Of a stretch of 5,842 bases of DNA, positions 1-5,307 are shown piece by piece (position 1 is the first letter of the stretch; each line of letters opens with the position of its first letter). Position numbers and translations under genes: made by a program. Below the pieces are notes generated by a model. That model saw nothing but the letters and a program-made list of their open reading frames with translations. It was not told the DNA's origin and did no database searches. Origin of the DNA: Lachnospiraceae bacterium (GTDB lineage: Bacteria; Bacillota_A; Clostridia; Lachnospirales; Lachnospiraceae); the NCBI GenBank assembly GCA_017614185.1, contig JAGACI010000134.1, forward strand, positions 1-5,842. Reading direction: 5' to 3'.

Positions 1-308
1 ATGGCCGAAGACAATTCCGTTATCTCAGTTATTAACTGCTTCATCTCGGAAATCTCTGCGGTATACTTTTCCTTATTGCCTTCAAGTTCCTTGGATACTT
101 TTTTATATAAACTGTCAAAACCTTCATCAAGCTTTGTCAGTTCATCGATGTAGCCATCCTTCTCATCAACGTATGAATCGAAGGCTTCCATGTCGAAGCT
201 CTCCTCAGAAAGGATTTCCTTTTGTGAAAAAGTAGCTTCCTTAATCTTTTTAAGAACTTCAATCTTCTTTACAAGACTTTCTTTCAGAATGTCCAGATAG
301 TTGTTCAC
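1..308 (-). CDS. FliT/FlgN-like flagellar export chaperone, N-terminal part (runs off the window)
   Basis: The reading frame starts at a GTG codon (306-308) and stays open for 102 codons to the window edge, so the C-terminus is missing. GGAGG lies 8 bases upstream of the GTG, and an in-frame stop (that of fliS) sits one codon before it, so no longer start is possible. The protein is highly charged and looks wholly helical, with Leu/Ile/Val heptads and a segment (DEKDGYIDELTKLDEGFDSL, residues 48-67) typical of the FlgN/FliT type of small export chaperones. Such proteins bind FlgK/FlgL (FlgN) or FliD (FliT) in the cytosol and hand them to the flagellar type III export gate. Position directly after fliS matches fliT in Bacillus, but the sequence looks at least as much like FlgN, so no symbol is given. 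Family placement is fairly safe; the client is unknown. Confidence 0.7.
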   Translation of the reverse strand, partial: MNNYLDILKESLVKKIEVLKKIKEATFSQKEILSEESFDMEAFDSYVDEKDGYIDELTKLDEGFDSLYKKVSKELEGNKEKYTAEISEMKQLITEITELSSA

Positions 309-311
309 GCT

Positions 312-716
312 TTAAGCCTCCATAGCCTGAGGAGTATGATTTTTGTTCTTGTTGATCGCCATAACTTCCTTCCAGGTATCTCTCATGGAGGAAATGTGTG
401 ATCTTACCTCTTCAATGATGACGATGTCTTTGTGCATGTTAGCTTCAACAAGTCTTCTCTGAAGGTAAATATATACTCTCTCGAAGTCCTGGGCTACTTC
501 AAAGCGCATATCAAGCGTTGTTCTAAGATAATCAACGATTCTCTCAGCCTTAACGATGTTGTTGTGTGCTCCCTGAATGTCGTCCTGTCCGATTGCAGCT
601 ATTGCGATGTTGCAGAACTTGATAGCTCCGTCATAGAGCATTAAGGTTAACTCTCCGGGAGATGCTGTGAGAACCTTTGAATTATTGTATTGTGCATAAG
701 CGTTGCTGTATGTCAT
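312..716 (-). CDS. fliS: Flagellin export chaperone FliS
   Basis: This 134-residue protein has the usual FliS length. It carries the family signature near the N-terminus: an early Tyr-rich stretch (NAYAQY, residues 5-10), then TASPGELTLMLYDGAIKF at 17-34, followed by helices ending in an ISSMRDTWKEV segment near residue 108. FliS binds the disordered C-terminus of flagellin in the cytosol, prevents premature polymerisation and delivers it to the export apparatus. The start ATG (714-716) has GGAGG (725-729) 8 bases upstream. It follows fliD by 28 bases and precedes the FliT-like gene by 3 bases, so it is surely co-transcribed. In B. subtilis FliS also takes part in the FliW/CsrA switch by carrying flagellin, which fits the csrA-fliW genes nearby. 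The identification rests on the conserved motif and context and is firm. Confidence 0.96.
   Translation of the reverse strand: MTYSNAYAQYNNSKVLTASPGELTLMLYDGAIKFCNIAIAAIGQDDIQGAHNNIVKAERIVDYLRTTLDMRFEVAQDFERVYIYLQRRLVEANMHKDIVIIEEVRSHISSMRDTWKEVMAINKNKNHTPQAMEA
317..321 (-). promoter_or_regulatory. Ribosome binding site of the FliT-like gene, inside the end of fliS
   Basis: GGAGG lies within the last three codons before the fliS stop (ATG GAG GCT TAA) and is 8 bases from the GTG start at 308. This placement decides the GTG start and couples the two genes. The two coding regions are separated by only three bases (309-311). Confidence 0.75.
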
Positions 717-744
717 AGTCAGTGCCTCCTGTTAAAAACTTAGA

Positions 745-2292
745 TTACTGGCCAAGCATGCTTGTTACAGCGCTTGTGTTGGATTGAAGCTTAGCCATAG
801 CTGTTTCCATCTTTGAAAACTTCTTGTACCACTTGTCTTCGTAGTCTGCAAGAGCAGTCTCGAGATCCTTGATCTTGGTCTTGTATCCGTCGTAGTCACT
901 CTTTAACTTCTTATCGTTATAGAATGTACCGAAGCTTCTGGTTCCTTCAACACTTGAAGAGAGATCGTTCATCTTCTTGTACATGTTGTTGAAAAGAGAA
1001 GTAAAGAAGTTGATTACCTTATCGGGATCGTTTGCGATAGCACTCTTAAGTTTATCTGCGTTGCCGCTTGTGCTCTCATCGTCTTCATTACCGTCGATGT
1101 GATAAGCGTTCTTCTCATTCTCGCCTGCGAGGAAGTAACCGAGAGTATTGATTCCGAACTCGGAAAGATACATTGTCTTACCGTCTACTTCAACGCCCTT
1201 AGCGAAGATGCTCTTTAAGCCATCTGCTACGGAGTAAAGAGTATCGTCTCTTCTAAGGAGCTGGTCTTTAATCTTCTGCTCCCACTTCTCGATTTCGGAG
1301 TCGGACATATCTTCCTTCTCTTCATCTGTAAGGGGTTCCATATCTTTGGCCTTCTCTGCGTTATATAACTTATCCATCTCATTGATGAGAGAGTTATATT
1401 CCTTAAAGAAGTTCTTGATCATGTCATAGATACCGTCGGTATCCTGCTCGGTGGTAAGAGTGAGACCTTCGCCCTCAGTCTTATCAAGAGCTGTGATTGT
1501 AAGGCCGTTTATCTCAAATACATTGGTTGTATTCTCAAATTTAGCTCCGTTAAGATAAATCTCGGCGTTCTGGCCCTTTACATAAGTAGCTTCGCCGTCG
1601 CCTGCTTCTTCGCCTTCAGGAACTGCTTTAAGTCCGAGTCCTTTAACGATTTTGTCAGCGTTCTCGTCGCCACCGCTGATGGTAAAGTTAAGATTGTCGC
1701 CGGATTCCTTTGCGCTTATAAAGAATCTCTGTGTCTTCTCATCAAAGGTTGCATTTAACTTACCATCGCCCGCTTCCTTAATCTGATTAAGGATATCGGA
1801 AATAGTTGTCTCAGGTCCAACCTTGATATCAACAGCTTCAGCATCTCCAAGTTTAAACTTGAAAGAAGTGTTCTCATCCAAAGTAACGTCGTCACCGATA
1901 AAATCACTTACCTTTGAAAGAGCTGTTAATTTCTCTTCGCCGGTTGACTTAATTTCACCGCCTGTGAAGTATGCGCTCTTTGCAAGCTGTGTAATCTTAA
2001 GATTCTGTACACTTGCTGTAGCGTTCTCACCTGTAATAACGTTAGCCTTGCTGCTGTCAGATACATTAGTCTTTAACTTAGCATAAGCAGATGAAAAACG
2101 AAGGTTGTTTACATACTTGCTCTGTAAGTTTTTAAGTTTTGTATTAAGGCTCTTCCAAGCGTCCTGTTTCCACTCGAGCTTTGTCTGAGCTTTTTTGGCG
2201 TTATCTACTTTTTTCTGTCTTACGGAAACCAGTTCCTTGATAACTGTTTCGGTATCCATACCGGACATAAGTCCTGTCATTCTCATTGTCAT
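745..2292 (-). CDS. fliD: Filament cap protein FliD (HAP2)
   Basis: FliD forms the cap at the filament tip under which exported flagellin subunits fold. The 515-residue protein has the family's N-terminal domain (MTGLMSGMDTETVIKELV, residues 5-22, then helices to about 65), a variable exposed middle (about 70-290), and the C-terminal domain with the motif EPLTDEEKEDMSDSEIEKWE (319-338) and a final helical region (about 455-515) likely to form a coiled coil in the D0 part. No cysteine is present, as is common for FliD. A very acidic stretch lies near 225-235. The start ATG at 2290-2292 is chosen because GGAGG (2301-2305) is 8 bases upstream; two more ATGs follow within four codons. The ribosome binding site abuts the flaG stop, leaving a 13-base gap, so flaG and fliD are one transcript. 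Identification is firm. Confidence 0.97.
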   Translation of the reverse strand: MTMRMTGLMSGMDTETVIKELVSVRQKKVDNAKKAQTKLEWKQDAWKSLNTKLKNLQSKYVNNLRFSSAYAKLKTNVSDSSKANVITGENATASVQNLKITQLAKSAYFTGGEIKSTGEEKLTALSKVSDFIGDDVTLDENTSFKFKLGDAEAVDIKVGPETTISDILNQIKEAGDGKLNATFDEKTQRFFISAKESGDNLNFTISGGDENADKIVKGLGLKAVPEGEEAGDGEATYVKGQNAEIYLNGAKFENTTNVFEINGLTITALDKTEGEGLTLTTEQDTDGIYDMIKNFFKEYNSLINEMDKLYNAEKAKDMEPLTDEEKEDMSDSEIEKWEQKIKDQLLRRDDTLYSVADGLKSIFAKGVEVDGKTMYLSEFGINTLGYFLAGENEKNAYHIDGNEDDESTSGNADKLKSAIANDPDKVINFFTSLFNNMYKKMNDLSSSVEGTRSFGTFYNDKKLKSDYDGYKTKIKDLETALADYEDKWYKKFSKMETAMAKLQSNTSAVTSMLGQ

Positions 2293-2305
2293 GACTGATA
2301 CCTCC

Positions 2306-2743
2306 TTATCTCTTCTCGTCTACGAGTAATCCTGCCATCTCCCAGACTCTTGCGATCATATCGAGGGTCTTCTCAGGGGGCAGCTCCTTGATAACTTCCT
2401 TTGTGTCTTTGTCGACAATCTTGATGGTCACTCTGTTGGTTTCATCATGAAAACCGTAAACCGCTTCAGAATGAGGCATAGATTTGTTCAACTGTTCAAC
2501 AGCCTTCCTGATTTTCTCATGGTTGGCTTTGCTCATTTCCTCATAGCTATCCGGATTCTCATTATTATTTGCATCAGCCTTGGCTTCTGCTTTCGCAATA
2601 GCGAGAGTAGTTGCGTCTACCTGAGGAGTATTCTCGGCTGTAAAAGCTTCTGTACTTGCTGTCTCTGGTTTAGCTACTTTGTTGTACTCAGGTGTGTTCT
2701 GCACCTGAACTGCTGTCATGCTGCTTAAAGGTTCTAATGCCAT
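2306..2743 (-). CDS. flaG: Flagellar protein FlaG
   Basis: The C-terminal half (residues 66-145) is a clear FlaG domain: a helix, then YGFHDETNRVTIKIVDKDTK (96-115), a PPEKTLDMIARVWEMAG stretch and the characteristic ending LLVDEKR. The first 65 residues are low in complexity, rich in Ala, Thr, Glu and Asn, and probably disordered. FlaG's exact role is poorly known; in several bacteria its loss alters filament length, and it is usually encoded just before fliD, as here. The start ATG (2741-2743) has a nearly full anti-16S match, GGAGGTG (2751-2757), and lies 140 bases after csrA. It is the first gene of the flaG-fliD-fliS-fliT-like operon, downstream of its own sigma-28-type promoter and an SD stem-loop. 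Identification is firm; function in this organism is inferred. Confidence 0.94.
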   Translation of the reverse strand: MALEPLSSMTAVQVQNTPEYNKVAKPETASTEAFTAENTPQVDATTLAIAKAEAKADANNNENPDSYEEMSKANHEKIRKAVEQLNKSMPHSEAVYGFHDETNRVTIKIVDKDTKEVIKELPPEKTLDMIARVWEMAGLLVDEKR

Positions 2744-2747
2744 CTCT

Positions 2748-2765
2748 AATCACCTCCGTGTGATT
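2748..2765 (-). promoter_or_regulatory. Stem-loop presenting the flaG ribosome binding site; candidate CsrA site
   Basis: In the flaG leader RNA, AAUCAC (2760-2765) pairs perfectly with GUGAUU (2748-2753), leaving the six-base loop ACGGAG (2754-2759). The ribosome binding core spans loop and stem. A GGA in the loop of a short hairpin is the recognition geometry of CsrA, and ACACGGAGGU matches the consensus ACARGGANGU at 8 of 10 positions. The structure is read by eye; binding is an inference. Confidence 0.55.
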
Positions 2766-2795
2766 GGTCTTGTGTATAGTAAATTTAATTAGTTC

Positions 2796-2818
2796 AAAAA
2801 AGCGTATAGGTACACCTT
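2796..2818 (-). terminator. Stem-loop with U-tract between csrA and flaG (terminator-like)
   Basis: In minus-strand RNA, AAGGUGUA (2811-2818) can pair with UACGCUUU (2799-2806) around the loop CCUA (2807-2810), using two G-U pairs, and the U-run extends to 2796. This has the form of an intrinsic terminator with a weak stem. It would stop readthrough from csrA. However, it lies downstream of the proposed flaG promoter, so in transcripts from that promoter it would be a 5' leader hairpin instead. The function is uncertain. Confidence 0.4.
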
Positions 2819-2827
2819 CTAATCCTT

Positions 2828-2855
2828 TTATCGGATACCTCCGGTAAAAAGTTTA
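2828..2855 (-). promoter_or_regulatory. Sigma-28 (SigD/FliA)-type promoter for flaG-fliD-fliS
   Basis: The minus strand carries TAAACTTT (2848-2855; seven of eight match the -35 consensus TAAAGTTT) and TCCGATAA (2828-2835; -10 consensus GCCGATAA). TAAA and TCCGATAA are 16 bases apart, one longer than the usual 15. Transcription would start near 2820, giving a leader of about 75 bases. Late flagellar genes are the standard targets of this sigma factor, and the flgL gap holds an element with identical spacing, which strengthens the call. Confidence 0.75.
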
Positions 2856-2869
2856 TAGGCATACCTATA
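2854..2869. repeat. Inverted repeat after csrA, overlapping the flaG -35 element
   Basis: The plus-strand sequence reads TATAGG-CATA-CCTATA, a perfect six-base inverted repeat with a four-base spacer. On the minus strand it is followed by AACTTTTT, so it could act as a weak terminator for csrA. On the plus strand it is followed by six T's. The -35 TAAA of the flaG promoter begins within its last bases, so it could also be a regulator site. Confidence 0.45.
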
Positions 2870-2883
2870 TTTTTTAAGAAATA

Positions 2884-3102
2884 TTATCCAAGAAGATTTT
2901 TTAATGCGTCGAGGCCGTCGGTCTCCATAGCTTCCTTATTGGAATCCTGAATCTGGAGATAAACCTCTTTACGATAAATAGTTACATCCTTGGGAGCCTG
3001 GATACCAACTTTGATCTGGTCTCCCTTGATATCGAGAATAGTAATCTCTACATTATTGTTGATGATAAGGGATTCACCCTTCTTACGGGACAGTGCCAGC
3101 AT
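2884..3102 (-). CDS. csrA: Translational regulator CsrA
   Basis: CsrA is a small homodimeric RNA-binding protein that grips GGA motifs in hairpin loops, often over ribosome binding sites, and so represses translation. This 72-residue protein starts MLALSRKKGESLII and keeps the residues known for RNA contact, including Leu4, Arg6, Val40, Ile42 and Arg44 (VTIYRKEVY). It also has Asn55, the position implicated in FliW binding in B. subtilis CsrA, and the C-terminal extension of FliW-regulated CsrAs. The start at ATG 3100-3102 is chosen from family alignment: the frame is open upstream to an ATG at 3165, but those 21 residues do not resemble CsrA and overlap fliW. The upstream AAGGA/GGTGA is a weak ribosome binding site, and the start lies one base after the fliW TAG, suggesting translational coupling to fliW. 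Confidence 0.96.
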   Translation of the reverse strand: MLALSRKKGESLIINNNVEITILDIKGDQIKVGIQAPKDVTIYRKEVYLQIQDSNKEAMETDGLDALKNLLG

Positions 3103-3103
3103 T

Positions 3104-3562
3104 CTATTCACCGTCCTTTCTAGCCTTAAGGATTTCGTATACAGGGAACTTAACTTCGTTGTCATCGCCCTCTACGATAACCTGGATAGCTTTCTTGGTA
3201 ATTGCATTGATAACGATGGGGCCCTTAAGGTTGGCTGTCATCTTCTCGATTTCCTTGGGAACGGTAACGGTAACGAGTACAAGCACGTTATCCTCCTCGA
3301 TTCCGCCGATTGAATCAAAAATAGCATCCTCAACCACAGGGTTGTAATCCTTCTTAACAAACAAAGGGTCCATAACGGGCATTGCAAATGTAGGCTCCTC
3401 AATTGACTGAAGCCATCTGATACCTGCGTTTACTCCCTTGTCCTCATCATATATTAAGGTAAAGTGTGTAAGATCAGGAAAGCCAATAATTCCTTTTGGA
3501 AACTCGACGATCTTCTCGTCCGCGATATCCACTTCCCCAAAGATTCTTGTGTTGATTTTCAT
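3104..3562 (-). CDS. fliW: Flagellar assembly factor FliW, CsrA antagonist
   Basis: FliW binds either flagellin or CsrA. When flagellin is exported, free FliW inhibits CsrA and flagellin translation resumes. The 152-residue length is normal for the family. Recognisable motifs are VEFPKGIIGFPDLTHFTLI (19-37), the LQSIEEPTFAMPVMDPLF block (51-68) and NLKGPIVIN (111-119) followed by a QVI strand. The start ATG (3560-3562) has GGAGG at 3573-3577, 10 bases upstream, which lies in a stem-loop described separately. The gene lies 64 bases downstream of flgL with no clear promoter in the gap, so it is probably transcribed from the flgL promoter, and its stop is one base from csrA. The identification is firm; the partner-switch role is carried over from Bacillus and Geobacillus. 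Confidence 0.96.
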   Translation of the reverse strand: MKINTRIFGEVDIADEKIVEFPKGIIGFPDLTHFTLIYDEDKGVNAGIRWLQSIEEPTFAMPVMDPLFVKKDYNPVVEDAIFDSIGGIEEDNVLVLVTVTVPKEIEKMTANLKGPIVINAITKKAIQVIVEGDDNEVKFPVYEILKARKDGE

Positions 3563-3568
3563 GGCTTG

Positions 3569-3584
3569 TAAACCTCCTTGTTTA
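3569..3584 (-). promoter_or_regulatory. Stem-loop presenting the fliW ribosome binding site; candidate CsrA site
   Basis: In the RNA, UAAAC (3580-3584) pairs perfectly with GUUUA (3569-3573) around the loop AAGGAG (3574-3579). The sequence ACAAGGAGGU matches the CsrA consensus ACARGGANGU at every specified base and differs from the SELEX form ACARGGAUGU at one position. The hexaloop NNGGAG with a closing C-G pair is the same design as in front of flaG. If CsrA binds here it would repress fliW and, by coupling, csrA itself. The stem is AU-rich and weak by itself, so binding is an inference. Confidence 0.55.
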
Positions 3585-3626
3585 ATTACTGTAGTTATTA
3601 TCTTATGGTGTTGCGTTTTTTCTTAT

Positions 3627-5240
3627 TTAAATGAAATCCAAAAGTGTGCTCTTCATTACCTTTGCGGAAGCCATCAATGATGCCTGGTAAACAACCTGTG
3701 CACTTGAAAGTTCTATTGTTACATCGGCAATGTCGATATCTTCGTTCTCTGACTTGAGAGTTTCGAAGGTTGTCTTCTGGGACTGCATTCTGGTTTCGAT
3801 AAGAGCAAGCTTCTTGGAACGTGTACCGTTGTTGGTAACTGCAAGGTTTGTATCGTCAAGATAGCCCTGCATTCTTGTGATGCCTCTCTCAAAAAGCTTC
3901 TGTGTTGAATCCTTTAATAAGGAATAAGCTTTGTTTGCTGCATCGTAGAGTTCCTTAAGATCATCTTCCTCAGCGGTGCCCTTCTTCTCATCGTACATGG
4001 CTTTGAGCTTGGAAACCTTCTCTTCCATCTTGATGGTATTCTCAAGAGCGCCTATTAAATCCTCGACCTCTCTTCCAATACCATGGTTAAAGCACTCATC
4101 TGCGGTAGAGTTAACTCTTATTGTCTGGTTGTATCCAACGTCGTACTCGATAACCTGAGTGGAACCTGTGATGCTGTTTAAGTAATCCTTGTTATACTCA
4201 ATCTCATCTGCTGTTCCGGGATTGGTCGTGCATGCGTAATAGTGTTCCGGTCTGAGATCACTCTTTAACCAGTTTGTCTTATTATAGGTAATTCTTATTT
4301 CTGCTTCATTGACATCAGGGGTTCCTGCATTGTCTTTGGTGCCCTGCAAAGTAGCATATACATTCTTGCCAAGTAAAAGCTCGCCCGTATCTCTTACGAG
4401 AATAACCCGGTTATCAAAAGCGGTTGTATTGATAAGTTCATAAGCTGAAAGGCCGCTTGCATCAAGGTCATACGAATTCATTGCAAGACTGGCTGTAAAT
4501 GATGCGCTGCCAACGATGTCATCGTTTGCATCCTTTACGAGATTATATTCAATCTTAGGCATTACATCGCCATCGAGGTCCTTATAGTCAAGGCGGATTC
4601 TGTGATACTCCATCGTCTCGATATCCTGCTCGGTAAACTCTCCGGCGCCTGACTTATAGTTCGTATAGTTGGTCTCGTTTATGTCATAAAGGTCAACATT
4701 GCCAAGTGAAGGATCCACAGTCTTAACAAACTGCATATCGTCAATCGCTGCGGAAGTCTTCTGCTCTGTCAATGTGTACTTTAACTGTGTGTCTTTTCCA
4801 AATGAAAGGGGAATGTCGGTACGATAGCCCGTGAAAATATATCTTCCGGCGTAGTCGGCATCACCTGTCGCATAAACCTCGTCTCTTAAAGCCTTGAGGT
4901 TTTCAAGGATGATGTTACGGTCCTTACTTGTAAGCTCACCGCTTGAACCCTTGGTACACTGAGCCTGCATATCGGTAACTACGGCCGCAAGATTGCTAAG
5001 AGCACCCTCGGTAACTGAAAGCCAGTTTTCTGCATCGGGGATGTTCTTGCTATAGTATTGTGTCACCTCAGTTACATCGCTTCTTAAGCGAAGAGCCCTG
5101 ATTGCGATAACGGGATCGTCAGAGGGGCGGTCAATTTTCTTCTGAGTTGACATCTGGGTATTTAATTTATCCTGATAAGTCTTGTTAGTATTGATATTAC
5201 TAAGAGAGTTATTTCGGATTATCTTATTTGTAATTCTCAT
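3627..5240 (-). CDS. flgL: Hook-filament junction protein FlgL (HAP3), long form
   Basis: FlgL is the second junction protein, placed between FlgK and the first flagellins outside the cell. The N-terminus (MRITNKIIRNNSLSNINTNK, then KKIDRPSDDPVIAIRALRLR at 34-53 and ENWLSVTEGALSNL at 71-84) and the C-terminus (NEDIDIADVTIELSSAQVVY at 499-518, ending STLLDFI) are the helical D0/D1 segments shared with flagellins. Between them, about residues 150-370 form a large beta-rich insert, making the protein 537 residues against roughly 300 in Salmonella and Bacillus. Three cysteines occur (95, 337, 383). The start ATG (5238-5240) has AGGAGG (5247-5252) 6 bases upstream. The gene lies 114 bases after flgK and has its own sigma-28-type promoter, so it can be expressed apart from flgK. 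The ends identify FlgL rather than flagellin, which would lack this C-terminus; confidence is high. Confidence 0.93.
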   Translation of the reverse strand: MRITNKIIRNNSLSNINTNKTYQDKLNTQMSTQKKIDRPSDDPVIAIRALRLRSDVTEVTQYYSKNIPDAENWLSVTEGALSNLAAVVTDMQAQCTKGSSGELTSKDRNIILENLKALRDEVYATGDADYAGRYIFTGYRTDIPLSFGKDTQLKYTLTEQKTSAAIDDMQFVKTVDPSLGNVDLYDINETNYTNYKSGAGEFTEQDIETMEYHRIRLDYKDLDGDVMPKIEYNLVKDANDDIVGSASFTASLAMNSYDLDASGLSAYELINTTAFDNRVILVRDTGELLLGKNVYATLQGTKDNAGTPDVNEAEIRITYNKTNWLKSDLRPEHYYACTTNPGTADEIEYNKDYLNSITGSTQVIEYDVGYNQTIRVNSTADECFNHGIGREVEDLIGALENTIKMEEKVSKLKAMYDEKKGTAEEDDLKELYDAANKAYSLLKDSTQKLFERGITRMQGYLDDTNLAVTNNGTRSKKLALIETRMQSQKTTFETLKSENEDIDIADVTIELSSAQVVYQASLMASAKVMKSTLLDFI

Positions 5241-5242
5241 GC

Positions 5243-5267
5243 CGGTCCTCCTGGTGCTCTGGGACCG
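5243..5267 (-). promoter_or_regulatory. Stem-loop occluding part of the flgL ribosome binding site
   Basis: In the flgL leader CGGUCC (5262-5267) pairs perfectly with GGACCG (5243-5248), a GC-rich six-base stem around a 13-base loop. The 3' arm takes the last two G's of AGGAGG (5247-5252); the remaining AGGA stays in the loop. An alternative hairpin, GGAC-GCG-GUCC (5262-5272), uses the same GGUCC and would free the ribosome binding site. The two structures exclude each other. This is seen by eye only; folding energies were not computed. Confidence 0.45.
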
Positions 5268-5285
5268 CGTCCTTGCGTTTTATTT

Positions 5286-5299
5286 ACACATCCATGTGT
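5286..5299 (-). promoter_or_regulatory. Candidate CsrA-binding hairpin at the 5' end of the flgL leader
   Basis: In RNA, ACACA (5295-5299) pairs with UGUGU (5286-5290) around the tetraloop UGGA (5291-5294). The core ACAUGGAUGU differs from the CsrA SELEX consensus ACARGGAUGU at one position. From the promoter position, the transcript should begin near 5300, so this hairpin would sit at the very 5' end. Further GGA motifs follow at 5270-5272 and in the ribosome binding site, about 40 bases away, a spacing that a CsrA dimer could bridge. Binding is inferred. Confidence 0.6.
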
Positions 5300-5307
5300 T
5301 AATAAAT

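Noticed and set aside
722..740. GGA loop at the fliS ribosome binding site as a further CsrA site
   Set aside because: AACAGGAGGC lacks the base between ACA and GGA, and only a three-pair stem can be drawn, which does not present GGA in its loop.
1791..1800. TTCCGATATCC on the minus strand inside fliD as a sigma-28 -10 element
   Set aside because: No TAAA lies 14-17 bases upstream, and it is in the middle of a conserved coding region.
2770..2800. Sigma-70 promoter for flaG using TTGAAC and TATACA on the minus strand
   Set aside because: The two hexamers are only 13 bases apart, too short for a working promoter; the sigma-28-type element upstream is much better.
3103..3165. N-terminal extension of CsrA by 21 residues to an ATG at 3163-3165
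   Set aside because: CsrA proteins begin at the ML-LSR motif. The extension overlaps the fliW 3' end in another frame and has no family resemblance; the ATG at 3100-3102 is the expected start.
2990..3347. Plus-strand open frames of 84-107 codons over csrA and fliW
   Set aside because: They are antisense to firmly identified genes, have no convincing ribosome binding site and resemble no known family; the same holds for the other plus-strand frames in fliS, fliD, flaG and flgL.
4968..4977. ACCGATATG on the minus strand inside flgL as a sigma-28 -10 element
   Set aside because: No -35 TAAA at a suitable distance; it encodes the conserved TDMQ segment.
5283..5294. Tiny leader frame ATG GAT GTG TAA in the flgL leader
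   Set aside because: It lies inside the hairpin at the expected 5' end of the RNA, with no room for a ribosome binding site; four codons are no evidence of translation.
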